Source of the DNA: Salarias fasciatus
Taxonomy: Eukaryota > Chordata > Actinopteri > Blenniiformes > Blenniidae
Direction: 5' to 3'
Length of the DNA stretch: 64,000 nt
Assembly (NCBI RefSeq): GCF_902148845.1
Contig: NC_043766.1
Coordinates: 4,608,283 to 4,672,282 of the forward strand
Translations under genes and position numbers: made by a program
In this document: one piece after another, positions 36,372-49,700 of the stretch
How positions within the stretch are numbered: the stretch's first letter is position 1
Layout: each line of letters starts with the position of its first letter
The notes under the pieces: generated by a model
Databases searched by the model: none
Seen by the model: only the letters and a program-made list of their open reading frames with translations
Told to the model about the DNA's origin: nothing

Positions 36372-39300
36372 TCACCTGCCTCCGAACAGCTTCTTGTACC
36401 GCCCGTAGGCCGCCGTGCTGATGATGACGCTGACGAGCGCCGAGCCCTCGTCCGCATTCACCTGCACTTCCTGAACAGTGGCCTCCTTATACAGCCAGCT
36501 GCAGAGGAGGAGGAGGGGGAGGGGAACACGTGTTTACTGTGTTGCCCTAAACGGTAAAGAGCAGCACAAAGAAATGGGCCTCCAAGCCTTACCTGAGCTG
36601 ATTGGTGCTAAGGTTGACCTTAAGATCAAGGATTTGTTTCCCAGTGGACTTTATAATCTCCTCCTCCACGACTTTGGTCAACTTGTCCAGGCCTCGCTCC
36701 TCCAAGGCTGAGATGGGCAGAGCGCCGGGCTCCAGACACTCATAACTAGGATGTGCAAGTCAAAAGGTCAAAATGTTTTATTTTATAGGCTTATTGTCAA
36801 TGGTGAGTTTGAAAGTTGCTTACTTGTTAATAAGGTCAGTTTTATTGTGAACTTCTATCATGGAGCTCAGCAGCTGGTCAGGGATTTGCAGGTTCTTCAG
36901 GACGTTCAGTACATTTGCCTTCTGGTTGACCGTCTCTGGATGACTAATGTCTCGGACGTGAACCAACAAATCCTAGAGGATCCCAAAAAATGAGTCAGAA
37001 ACAGAACTTTGAAAACGCACAATACATAACATTTAAGTACAGTCACGTATGCACATGGGAGTTCACTTTGAGTGTTTTTTCTTTCACATTCCTTTCTTGT
37101 ATTGTTTAGCTGCAATGTTCTTGACAAGGTTGTTCCATCGTGTTTGAACAAGAAATGTTTTGCATTGCACTTTAAATAGTCAACGTGCCTGATGCAGACC
37201 ATAAAGTACTTGACTAGTAAAAAGAAAATACTGAAGCCAGCGTGAAAGCAAGCTGAGAAAGAATGTTTTGTAACTGCTTCACTGCTTCAGGTAAAAAGCA
37301 GCCATTGATACAGGAATGAGAACCGACTTTGGTCTATTGCATGACCATTTTCTTTGAATGCAAAAAAAAAGAAAAAAAAAAAAAGGCCAGGAATCATACA
37401 AAGAGTTAAAAAAAAAAATCTCATGCTTAAGCCAGTTATGATTTATTTATTTGAAGTGTGCACTTAAATGATGACCTGTGGCAATTCCTCTTTAGGCACA
37501 TCTAGTTGTTTGTTTACCAAGAGCATGGAGGTTTTGGATAATCAAAAACAGCCTTTATCTAATACACTGAACGACCTGAGGTCTGTGATCTCTCCTTTCA
37601 GTACCTTCCTGCACTAATTTCTGACTGAGGAGCTAAACTGTTCCTGATCTTTGGTTCCTGCTCCAGTCTGTCAGCGACAGTTTTTGTTGTCCCCACAATC
37701 CCTAGAGACAGATGATCTCCACAGTCTAGTCTGTCAGAAACTAGTTAAGATTTACAGAAAACAGGTTAAAGAAGTTCCCCTTGCTAAAGACAATCATCAT
37801 AATCTGCTCACTTACTTTTCTCAAAAATTGTCTTAAAAAATATATAAGTTAATGGTTAAGTTAGTTAGATTGGTAGATATATAAACTATATGGGCCGGTG
37901 TTCATATTCAGGGTGTTTTTTTTAGGTGAAAATTCATTTCAAAGTTAAATTTAGTTTTCAATACAGACATATATCTAAATCTGTTTTACCCTCTATTTTA
38001 AATGCCACACCCACAAATCAAGGGGACTTTCAGAAGAAAAATTTCTGGTTTTGTTAAAATATGCCACACGCAAAAGCAGATTTTTTTTTTTTAATGGATT
38101 TCAAATAAGCCGCCTGCACTGAGACAGTCATATTTATTCTTGAATCCATGAAATACCTGACATATTTGGCTAAAGGTAAAACTGGTTTATTTGATGTTAA
38201 TATGGACCCCATGAATACGTGGGACCTGGGAAATCTAGAATATTCTGGAAGACAAAATATCTGTCAGACAAGATGGTGCTGTGCTGTGGGATCTGTCCTA
38301 TGGTTTGTTGGGGGACGAAGCACACATATGAAAAGCAAAAGCTGCACTGTGGCGTGAAGGATGCTTAACAAGAAGGATTTGTTCCGAAAAATAAAAAGTA
38401 CACACTGAGCGTGTGAAAAGATGACCTGGCTACGTACTGAGTGTTTGATGTCTTCCAGGGTGGCAGAGAAGGAGTCAATGAGCTGGTGGGGAAGCTGCGA
38501 CAGGAACCCAATGGTGTCCACGTATAACACAGTCATGCGACAGGGCAGCTGGCCGGCATGGACTGTAACGTCGAGGGTTGCAAAAAGCTGATTCCTGGGC
38601 TGCAGGCCGCTGTCCCCAGTCAGAGCTTTGATCAGGGTCGTTTTTCCTGGACAAGAAAGGGCATAAACAAAATAAACACATAAGAAAAATGTTCCAACAT
38701 TGAAGACATTCGCACTGGGTTCAGGGTGACGTCTGTCCATTCTCTCACCACAGTTAGTATAACCCAACACCGAGATGACAGGGAACTCCTTGTGTTTGCG
38801 CTGAGATCGCAGGAGGTGCCTCTTTTTCTGAAGTTTCGCTAGCGCTGAGCGAATCTTCATCTCACGCTCTTTCAGCAGCCGCTGCTGGACCTCATACAGA
38901 GTCTCACCTGCAGAGCAAAGTGACCTTTTCTAAGAAGGACAGCTCAACAACAACGCACAGGGAGAAACGTCTTCACTGTGAATGTTACCTGAACCACCGA
39001 TGTATCTTGATCCTCCACCCTGTTGGTCCAAGTTGGCCATTTCATTTTTTAACCGTGACCTGTCATCAAATTACCAGGTGTCAAACAACACTACAGCATG
39101 GTATTTGGATTTTCAGACAGTTGGCTACCTTAACAAAGGCATCTCTGCCAGTGAGATCTGAAGCTTGGCCTCTTTGGTTCTGGCGTTACAGCGGAAGATG
39201 TGGAGGACTATGGAATATCGGTCAAAGACTTTTACACCCCACGCATCCTCAAATTCCCTCTAGATAAATTAAAAAAATAAAAGATAAGCAAAAGCCATCA

Positions 39301-41723
39301 GTGCATGAAACCTTTGACTCTCCATGGCCAGACTGAAAACGAGTAAGAACCAGCTCACCTCAGATAAAGGGGATAGCCGCTCAACATTCATGAAAACAGC
39401 GGTGATTCCTGCTGTTTGCCTAATTTTCTCTGAAAGGGACAAAACACGGACACTTTATATACAAAAATACACAATGACTAATTATCTATAATCCTGGTAC
39501 CTGTAAGAAGCTGGAAGTTGCCTTTGCCAAATATCTTCTTCTTCTCTGGTGTCTTGGTGGAGAGGATGATCTTGTCGACCACTCTCCAGTTGTCCAACGT
39601 GTTCACAAGACCCACAGCCTCGGCCATCATCAACTCAGCTGCAAAGGTAACAATGGAAAGATTTTAGGAAGACCTACTGTGCTTATTCTCTGGACATTTT
39701 AAAACACAACTGCAATAATTGTATAAATGAGATCTAAAAAATGATGAAGAAATCCATATTTATGTCAAAGTAGGCCCTCATCCAGTCACTGGGATCAACA
39801 CAATAAGCTGTTTTATGCCTTCATAAGTGCCCTAACTGAAAGCCGATATGGTGCCTGACCAGCTTCCAGGGAGCATTGTTATCAATAAAACCAAACCTGC
39901 AGACATGTGGGACTGAATGCTTGTACTTTGACACTTGCCTTACTATATTGCTGGATTTTGCAAGGTATACGAAAGGTGACTGGTGTACATACTCTACTCC
40001 TTTACTAAGTTTAGAAGTTAAGCCAAAATTCCAGTAACATGCCATAGTTTCAGCAGTATACAAAGTTAACCATGCTGTGCATCTGTGGATTTCTGTCCAG
40101 AGGGAAACTGTAGCTCAGCTGGTAGAGTGGCCGTCTCACAAATGTTCGATTCTCCATCACCGCTTGCTGCAATGTATTTCGATGAACGTAGCATCTTGTA
40201 TGACAGCCACTTCCATTTTACGTGACTGACAAGGTGCTTTTTATTTACAGTTTGAAAGAACTTCGGTACTATAACAGGATTTATGATACAGTTTATAGCT
40301 TGTTTACTAGATAAAATAAATGGCTTGATGTGACTGACATCCGTGCTGGTAAATTGTTGTAGGCTGTCAGTTTTTAGAACATGTGCAAGTTCTACACTTC
40401 ATCAAAGCTCTAAAATGTGTCACTAAATTGTGTTTGTGTTCTCTCTCTTTCTCTCTCTCTCTCTCCCCACAACAATGTTGCTTAAAAAGTGATACAATGT
40501 TGCCAACTCAGGAGAGTTCTACATGACATCACCTAATTTGCATATCCAGGTCCACTCAGACAACTACGTCATTAAAAACCGATACATTGTTTCCAATTCT
40601 TCAGTCAGGAACCTTCTAAATGACATTAAGCTACAGAATGTAGGAAGTACCGGCGCGTCACGTGACATGACAGAGATACGGCCGTAGAGAGCCCAGTACA
40701 TTCAAAAGCAGCTTTTAAATGGAAGTACAGGCATCTATTGATATACATCTATTGTGTGTTATTCTTTTACAGATGTAGAAATGCTGTCTACAGCTACAAA
40801 TCAAATTGGATCTTGCCTCATATTATCACACGGCAACATTTGATTATTTTAGATTAATGTAGCATTTCCTGTTTGTAATTTATTCTATCAAGTCTTCATT
40901 CTTTTCACTAATCATATATTCAGTTTTTAATAAATAAGTGAACATGCATCTTAACGTTCCACAGAGGATCCAAAATGTTGGACATATGTAAACACGTTGT
41001 TTTAAGTAATGCAGTAGTTACTTTGCCAATTATTACTTACTTTTTAAATATTATAACTCTGTTACTAACTCGGTTTTCTGAAGAAATAACTAGTAACTAT
41101 AACTAATCACTTTTTCGACTTTACTTGTCCATTTGGTTACAGGTGTAGACTGGAAATTGTAAAATGTGTCAGAAAGTTGCAGTGTGGCACCTGCAGAATG
41201 GCTCAGAGTTCTAGAATCCTTACATGCCTCCCTGGAATGAATGTCCCATGCAGGACAAACTACATCTCAATGATGTGTCTTAGCATTGCACTCTGGTGTT
41301 TTTACCAGTGGTCAGATGCTGCTTCCTGTGTCCCCACTTCACATCGGGGTGGACTATAAACACCCTGTGTTGTCCTTCTCCCACGATGCCCGGAAGCCCC
41401 TGCTGCTGGAACAGCTCCTCCACCTCGCTGTCCTCAATGAAATCTTCATCCTCCTCATCCTCCCCGCCTGTGGCCAACCCGCCGCCGCCGCCGGGCTCGT
41501 CTGGCTCCTTCAGTCTGCAGCCAGAGGTAACGAACGTGCGAGGCTGCGGGACACGACACGGCTCGCGTCCGTCCGGGCGAGTGGCCACAGCTCCCCGGGG
41601 TGAGGGCTGGAGCAGCCCGCAGGTCGCCCTCTGACGGCTCCATGCTCCGGGACGCTGCTGCAGGAGCGGCAGCCACGAACGGATCCTCCTCAGTGGAGTC
41701 ATGTCTCCACAGGACAGAGACAC
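36372..41723 (-). CDS. gtpbp6: GTPBP6, mitochondrial HflX-type GTPase
   Basis: Ten exons on the minus strand: 41723-41306, 39638-39501, 39429-39359, 39259-39129, 39059-38989, 38907-38749, 38646-38438, 36972-36824, 36745-36593 and 36498-36372. They total 541 residues (human 516). A second in-frame ATG at 41702 is an alternative start. The N-terminus is arginine-rich with almost no acidic residues, as in a mitochondrial presequence, and is followed by an acidic stretch. HflX domain marks include VHPDVKWG and FGKGNFQLLT. The G domain has G1 GYTNCGKTT, G3 DTIGF and G4 HNKTD. The C-terminus ends YGRYKKLFGGR. The known human protein acts in mitochondrial ribosome recycling and large-subunit assembly. 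It lies tail to tail with the second plcxd1 copy. Confidence 0.95.
40108..40165 (+). repeat. tRNA-like fragment (SINE head, truncated)
   Basis: TGTAGCTCAGCTGGTAGAGTG is a good tRNA A-box and D-arm, and ATGTTCGATTCTCCATC resembles a B-box and T-arm. The anticodon arm between them is collapsed and no acceptor stem can be formed. This is a decayed tRNA-derived SINE or tRNA pseudogene within gtpbp6 intron 1. Confidence 0.6.
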
Positions 41724-41827
41724 AACACAGCAGCGGTCACCTGCTCACGAGACGCATGCAACTCTGCGGCTGACAGTTCAAGTCCTCCGCTTCTTGTTGC
41801 TCCATAAAGGAGCACTGACAGATCACA

Positions 41828-41841
41828 GTGCCCCCTGCTGC
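41828..41841 (-). promoter_or_regulatory. CTCF-like motif upstream of gtpbp6
   Basis: On the minus strand the sequence reads GCAGCAGGGGGCAC, which differs from CCASYAGRKGGCRS at the first base only. It lies about 105 bp before the gtpbp6 start codon. Sequence match is the only support. Confidence 0.4.
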
Positions 41842-42219
41842 AGCGGAGGGTAACACCGTTTCACCATGATTTATTTTTTTTAAAAGACTCTGCTATCACA
41901 TATGAGGTTACTCAAAGATGTTCCATAATCTTTGAAGATATTTATAGCATTCCTCCACCTTTATATCATACCACTTTTTGTTATGTCACGGGCAACAAGA
42001 GTAGTACTGTTGCATTATGTTTTAAAAAAAGTTCATTTTTAATTCATTTTAATTCATCAATAGTCTCATAAAACAGAAAACTGTAAAGGATAAGACCATG
42101 TAGACATGTAGGGCCCCCTTCCTCATTTGCAACCTGCCAGCTAATTCTAACAGAGTATTATATATCTCTCACAAGTTCCAATAGGAAGTAACCATGTTTC
42201 AAACTCAGGTCAACTTTAA

Positions 42220-42728
42220 AGGTGCATTAAGGAGTTTTACAACCTTAAAAATACTTATTTTCCACCATAAATATGTTACACATTTTTAATGATGTGTACA
42301 ATGTGCCCTGACATATTCATTACAAGTCCCTCTAACAGTGCTAAATTGTCACTTGAAAGTTGCAGTGCCGGTCCGGCACCAGCATTTTTTTGGGGAGAAT
42401 TTGAAAGGAATGACGTAATGCGCGCTCCGGCTCCTTGAGTTTCGATTTGTCCGCCATTACTCCGCCAGATGCTTAGTGAGCAACAACTGAGCAGGAGCTT
42501 CCAGAAAGTAAGAAAAGACTGGCTTCTAGCACTGCCACAGCTCCACATAGACTCCACCAGGTAAAAGACACTTAAATCTTACTTGAGCGCTTCTAAACGA
42601 GCCAAGACGGAGTCCCCCTCTTCCGTGCACGGGAGCCACAGGGACGAGTTTTTCACTAAGCTGCATTACGCCCAAGGCCTGCAGGGGGCGCTGTTTTGCA
42701 TAAAACGTGCAAACTAGTTAAGGCACCT
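42220..42728. mobile_element. 509-bp non-autonomous DNA transposon with TTAA target duplication
   Basis: The left end reads AGGTGCATTAAGGAGTTT and the right end, reversed, reads AGGTGCCTTAACTAGTTT. They agree at 15 of 18 bases. Both ends are flanked by TTAA (42216-42219 and 42729-42732), the signature target of piggyBac- and Kolobok-type transposases. The inside has no long open frame, so the element is non-autonomous. A near-match to the CTCF core, CCTGCAGGGGGCGC, lies at 42678-42691 close to the right end. Superfamily is inferred only from the TTAA target. Confidence 0.75.
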
Positions 42729-43074
42729 TTAAACACTCTAATCACAATAACATTAAAAAGTAACCTAATTTGTTAGTATAATGGGAATATGTCCTTGCTG
42801 CACACATTTGACACATTGTCATATTTTGGCCTTGTGGTAGTGAAAAACAATTTGTAGTCCTCACAATGTCGCGTGACATTTTAACAATATTGCCAAACAT
42901 TTTCATTCCTGGTTTTTGTTGAAATAAAGGGACATGTTTAGAATTGTCTAAAAATCAGCAATAAGCCATATTTATAAGGGTTTACTGGTCCAGGCCACTC
43001 AAGGTCACGTTGGATTGTATGTGGCTTTGGAAAAAAACAAGTTTGGCACCCCAAAGTGTGTGTTAGGATGTATT

Positions 43075-43080
43075 TTTATT
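43075..43080 (-). terminator. Candidate poly(A) signal of nlrp1-like gene
   Basis: AATAAA on the minus strand, about 710 bp after the stop codon at 43792-43794. Confidence 0.4.
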
Positions 43081-43791
43081 GTAGCTCACAATAGGTTGCT
43101 TGGTTTCTATTTAAAAGGTCTCTACAGGATCCACTTTAGATCAGCACAGACTTAAAAAAATATATATATATACAAAACACATTAGCACAGCTGAAATATT
43201 TCCAGTTAAAAAAATATTACAGTGAACTATGTCATGACACACGTTACCCGTTAAAGATTCAAATGTAGTCAAATCCATGAACATTTGTTTAGTTTGATGA
43301 GACGTGGTTGGCAGCTGCCATCAGGCCCTGATTGCATATTTGCCCTGAAATTTATTTAATGTGTGTGATGAGTTGTACTGCAGTACATTGTGAAATGGAC
43401 AAAATAATAGAAACACCTGTAAACCAGTTTAACTTGCAGCCAATGACCGACTTCAAAACTCATGTATGTCACACTATTGGATTTTAAATAGCTTTAAACC
43501 TAAATTCCCAGTATTTCATCTTAAAATAACAATATTTTACAATCATTACCATTAAAATACACTTGCACATGGCTTGAGAGAACAGACTGCAGAATACAGC
43601 CACAGTTGAGAATTAATGAATTAATGCATTGTCATTTTGTTCTTTCCTTTCAGAAGTACAGAGCAAGACACGGTAATCCTGCATTTTACCACCCAAGATA
43701 AGCAGAACTGATCTGTGTTCTCAGTGAAAAGTGCACTGAAGTCAAGCTATAGAAGACATGACTGTTACCATGAACAATTTCACTCATCACA

Positions 43792-46700
43792 TCAGGCCAG
43801 CTGCAGGTCTTCAGAAAGGTGTCTGTCCAACTCACAAAGCTCCCTAATAAAAACAGAACAAGCAACATTTCCTTTACGATGAACCATGTCAACCAAACCT
43901 CGAACTCCATCACTTCTGTTTCTACTTTGGACTGAATCGCTCTCTTGATCATTTAAAACTCCTTCGTGCAAAAGTCTGTCCAGCAGCTGCTTTAAATTGT
44001 CTTCACTCAATCTTTCAATAAGCTGTGCCCTCGCTGAGTGCAGCTTCTTCTTCGGACATGGACTGAAGATATCCTCACTCTGAAGAGCATCTGACAAACA
44101 AGCAGAATAAAAGCCTTGTTAAATATATTTTAAATAACTGTACACAAGTGCACATTAATGCCAAATTTCTGAGACTGAATAAGTGTAAACTTGACGTTCA
44201 GATAGAGAAGCACATTTCTGCCACCTGTTACTGAGAGACTTGTTGGTTTAGTTGCTCATTCATTCACATGGTAACACACACCCCTTAATTATATCCTCTT
44301 TCTGTTGGTGTTTTCTTTTTCTTCAATCAAGTGAAGTGGTACTGAAGATGGATTACCGGGCAATGCGACATCATGCTTCCACACGTCCTCTTTTTCGTCT
44401 CGGACCACGAGGCTTACTTCTTTTTTGCTTGCAGGAAGCCAGACCTCAAATGTTGGATGGTAGTTTGGTCCATATTCTGTGTCAAAATCTGCCCCCTAAA
44501 ATACAATAACACAATGTTAGTAAGTACACTCTCCAAAATCAATACATCAAGTACAACCTCTATTTGGCATAATGTGACCTCTCTTAGCCCTACGCTTTCT
44601 TACCTTTCAGTTAATAACTCTGTTACAGCTATTGAATCTTCTGGTAGTCCAGACAAATAGATATTATGTAGTTTAACAACAAAAATTGTATCTAAGGTTG
44701 CATTTATAATGCTTCATAACTATTTACAGTGGTAGACATTTCATTATATTTTTAAAAGGATTTAGCTTTAATAGCTGCTTTTAGTGGTTTAACCTTTTTT
44801 TTTTTTTTTACATGATTCTCTTAAAACTGAATTAAATTCAGAACTAAAACTCCGCCTTGATAAACATTGAAAGAATTTGAAATGCTCACCCTGGGTTGGA
44901 TTTTGAGGGCTTCCGGACACTGAAGAGTGTATCTCTGCTCTGGGATGAGTTTACAGTTGGACGGTGCCTGGATGTACTCAGAATTCTCCTGCTGTGCGAC
45001 CACCTTGAGAGAAAACAAAGGTTGAAGAAAAGAAGTGAAGCTTTGTGACTGAACTGACATTATTTATAACAGTAAAAGCTTTAGCTTGCTGGAGGAGCTA
45101 CACTGAGCTTCACTACATGTCACTGGCTCTGTCGCTCACTCGCCTCAGTTCTTGGTCTGAGGCTTGTGGCCCCATAATGTGGATTTATGACTTGGATTTA
45201 TTGGATTGTTGCTTTCTGCATGTATCAGATCCAGCCTGAACCAGGAGTTGTATCCTTCCCCACAATCTGCAACCAGTATTTTTATCTATAATCTGTTGTT
45301 TTTCCTCGCAGTCTGTCTTTTCTTTTTCTGTCTTTTCATTTCCCAACTGGAACTGGAACAGCAGATATTCTCCACCTCTGAGTCTTTTTTCTGCAAAGGT
45401 TTCTTCCTGTTAAAAAGGTTGTTTTTTTCCTCTTGTCTTTTCTTATGTTTGCTCAAGTGGAATTGTTGGGTTTTTCTCAGTAAAAGTGCGTTGAGATGAC
45501 TGTACTGTGTTTGTTGCTATATAAATTAAATGAAATGGAATAAGTACAGCAGAAACATGTCAGGAGTGTCTTCACCTCTGGAACAGGGATGTTGCTCTGC
45601 AGCAGAAAGACAGTGAGGAATTTCTTCTGTGCCTTTGGTTTTGGTGGTCGGTGGAACAGTAAAACCTGAGACCGGACTGTTCTCCTGTTGTACCAAAGGT
45701 TCTTCCAATGGACCCAAGCCAGACCAAAGAAGGATAGGTGGGGGACTCTGACAATCACATGACTGTCTGTGATCTCCAGTGGCCTGATGACACCAAGCAC
45801 GCCTTCAGCGATGTGAACACAAACAAGGCCATCGAGGTTTGGAGCTGTGAAAACACAGAAATCTTTCACTAACAGGAGGATCGGTGCAATATCAGACTTA
45901 GTAAATAATTACTAAGCATTCTAGGTGTTGAAAACAATATTTACTCAATTTAATTGATTCTACTGACATTTGTTAGCCATCTCATCCAGTCATCACATTC
46001 ATCAAATCCAAGTGTAAACTGCTCGAATTTATTCTTTTTCAGTATGTAAGGCTAATAAAAAAGGCAAAATAAGGATTTACCACTTTTTCACAGAAGAAGA
46101 AAAAAAAACACTGAAGGGGATCACAATCCAACAATGCATTAATACTGTAGATTCAAAACGCAACAAGATAACAGTTTAATTCAACTTTTTGAAGAATAAA
46201 GAGGAGACGTTCCATACTGCTCATTATCAGCAACGCTGACAAAGAAAACCTCTTATTGTGAAAGGTCTGTTTTTGATCCTTCGACGTCTTCCTACCACTG
46301 TGAAGCAGAATTCACCAAGCGTTGGATTGTTCACCCACTAAAAGGGAACGTGGGCTGGTTTACACCGTTGTAATGCAGGTTAGTTTTTCCCTACTGATGA
46401 TGTGTTTTTGCAATAGCAATTTAAGACTTAAGCTGAAAAGAACTGTACTGGACTATATAGTGATAATTTCAGCACTACCATGATAAACCACATACTGCAT
46501 CCATCAGCACAACCTGGTTTCAAAGCAGATCAGAAAAAAGTCCTGCATTTAATGTTTTTAATCGGCTAGAGTCCTACATCAGAAAAATGATACACCTATT
46601 ATTATGACTTTTCCATCTCAGTCATCCTTATATAGTCTATGCAAAGTTTACTCACAGTCTTGTGTTTGAACATGAGGGAGGCGGAGCTCACGGACTGCAG

Positions 46701-49700
46701 CTTTCTCAGAGCATTCAATACTGAAAAGCGGCCCTGCGGCTCTCAAGCCGGCAGACTCGAGAGAACGTTCATCCCACTGGACTGTGCTGTACAGCAGGAC
46801 GGCCTCCTGAGACATGACAAACACCAGTCCGGTCTGATAACATGGGAACACACCTGGACCAGGACACTCCAGGCTGCAGGACACAGAAGAACGGATTACA
46901 AACTAATATCTCGGCTGTTGACTTCAGCGTGTATTAATTTACATTCATGTGTGCTATGTGATTTATTAGAGTTTCCATCAATGGCGTGCCAGGATTGAAA
47001 TGTTTTTCAGTGAAAGCTAAAGAAAACAAAAAGGTGATTGAAATGAAGAGTTCAGTTAAGACTAGTTGGTAAAAGTAAAAGAGCTTTTCCTTCCACATTC
47101 GAGACACTTCAGCATTTCAGGTTGATCGGTGACAATAAATTGCATCTATAAGTTAATATGTGTGAGTTTCTCAGTCTCTCTCTGTGTGAGAAGTACAGGA
47201 GTGTTATAAGTGAAGGTGATGCACAGAGCTGATCTGTAAAGCAGTTTCACAAATCAATAGCACGGCATCCTGATAAGCCCAATTGGAGGAATGCTATTCC
47301 TACTTTTTGAGTCCATATTAGATGGTCAGGTTAAGAGACAGCTGTCAAAGAGTGGAAGAGAAGAAAACAAAACAAAGAAAAGACAATAATGTATATTTGT
47401 TAAAATTATTTTGCTGGATTTAAGCTTCTTTTCACTCGGTGACTTGGTTACCTGTAAAAAACCTTAGTAGACCTTAACCACAGCTCAGTTCCACCACCCT
47501 GAAACAAAAAAAGACACAACATATTATTGCTAATTACTGAGATATATTTCTACTTTTGAGGCCAAAGGCTGTGATGATCAACACTTGAAATCAATAATGT
47601 CTAAAGTGATTCCAAAGGACATAATGAGTCAAACACATGAAGTCTTTATTTTCTGATGACAAAATTATATTGATATGCTCCATGACATTCAGACCTTGGG
47701 AGTAATATTGGTACAGGCTGGCAGATAGGCCACAATTGATATTTCTGTATCGATATTTGTAATTACCTCCAAAGTGCGTGGTTCAGTCAGGCCTTCTGGA
47801 CACTTGAACTGTTGCAGGCTCTCCTGCCCTGGATCGTAAGGATCACCGCTGGTCAGCCCACCTTTAAGTATGTCCTCACTGTCAGTGCTTGCTGTCGAGG
47901 ACAATTAGAGTTATTAGACTGAAAATCAAACTCACAGTCTCACTTTTGACAGGAGCAATGATTTTATCAAGTCAGCCTTTCCTATTAAAAAAAGACCAAA
48001 TCACTGTTGTCACATTATGGCAGCTGAACAAAGTCATATTCTGAAAATCAAATTTAAACTAATACAAGGTGAAAGATCAAACTAAATGTGTGTGTCACTG
48101 CTTCAAGGTTGCTCCAGCTAAAACCACAATTCATCCATACCATGTTTAATTTATGATTGCAGTAAGACATCAAAATGAGCTGTTTCCCCTTTATTCGTGA
48201 AGGATATTAACTGAAGTACTGACTGTTTACATCTTGCATGTAATTTAGTAATGCAATCTATGAAATGTGCAAAAGTGAAATTGTTCGGGCACAGTAAAAG
48301 CAAAACGCTTCACAATAGTAGAAAACACTGCATTTAAACTTGTGAACTTCCACCTCTATTTGACTGTGAGCACATACTTTCACATTCCTGATGTGTGCCA
48401 GATGGAAATCCCCTTTCTTGGTCATCAAACCTGTAGGAGACGACAAAAAGAGCAGTTATTCGTTGTATCACCATACTTGAAAATCCAGATTACATTATTT
48501 CCTTCAGCTTCAACTGATAGTTCCAAACCACAAGTGATATATCCCTCTAACCAGGACTCCCCAAAGTATTTATCACGATATTTCGTAGGATCAAGGTCCT
48601 GAGTTCTTCTCATGTATTACAGCAGCAAACAGTACAATAAGGGATTCCAATGTAAATCTAGTGTTCCAACATTACTGAAAGTCTGACGGTCCAGGTTCAT
48701 CACTGAAGTGTCCCAAATGTCCTTTGAACTGGGCAGCATCGGGTCCTGGAGGCTGTAAATCCTGTCCTTTCAGCTCGTCGACACTCATCTTTTGATGGTT
48801 ACACAATTTCAGAGGTGAACCATCAGCATCAAAGATCCTACAAAAAGACATACACACTTCAATTAGAGTCATTAACAATAGATTTGCGCTAGGAGACACT
48901 GCTGTTTGAGGAAGGCATAATAAAGATTTTAATGAGACACTTATGTCTATGCATCTCCAAGCACAAATCAAACATGAGGTGACTGATCTTTCAGGTCCAA
49001 GACCAAGATATGTCCTTGATGTCGAGACTGAGTCACACTGGTACTTTTTGGAGCTTAAACATACAAAACTTAAATGTGCTGCTTAAAAATATTTAAATAT
49101 AGAAATTTACCATGTAAATCTGTCTAGAGTTTTTCTCTGAATGTATAATACATTCACTGTCATAAATACAGTATATAGGCCTAAAATGATAGCTTGTATA
49201 CAACATTTCTAATTTCCTTTCAACTGACCTCAGAGTGTGCAGTTTAAAACCCAGATTATCCACAAAGTCAGACAGTTCTGAGTCCTGCAGGTCATTTTTT
49301 CTCAGGTCCAGACGTCTCAGATGGGATGGGTTGGACTTTAAAGCCGAGACCAGAGAGCTGGCGTCTGAAAGCTCACATCCTTTGAGGCTGAAGTCACAGG
49401 ATAAACATTTTATTTTTTTTACATTATTAGTGCACACAAGGCAGTTATGAATCAAGAAACACCATCTGCTGAAAAGGCAGATGACAAAAGGTTGACCTCA
49501 GCTTCTCCAGTTTACAGTGGGAATTCTTTAGTCCGCTACAGAAAAGCTTTAAGCCGAGATCCGTCAGCTTGTTGTTGCTCAGGTCCAGGTCTCTCAGGTG
49601 GGAAGAGCTGGATTTCAGAACTTCGGCTACAGAAAAACAGCTTTCATGTGTGGCACGACACTTTGCCAACCTGGACAAAGAGGTGTGAAATAAGAAAGAG

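Noticed and set aside
40108-40165. Possible functional tRNA gene
   Set aside because: The A and B boxes are present but the anticodon arm is collapsed and no acceptor stem forms. It is kept only as a SINE-like fragment.
48425-48613. Minus-strand frame starting [20 protein letters not shown], looking protein-like
   Set aside because: The nlrp1-like reading frame is closed exactly by splicing from 48676 to 48430, which skips it. It has no second support.
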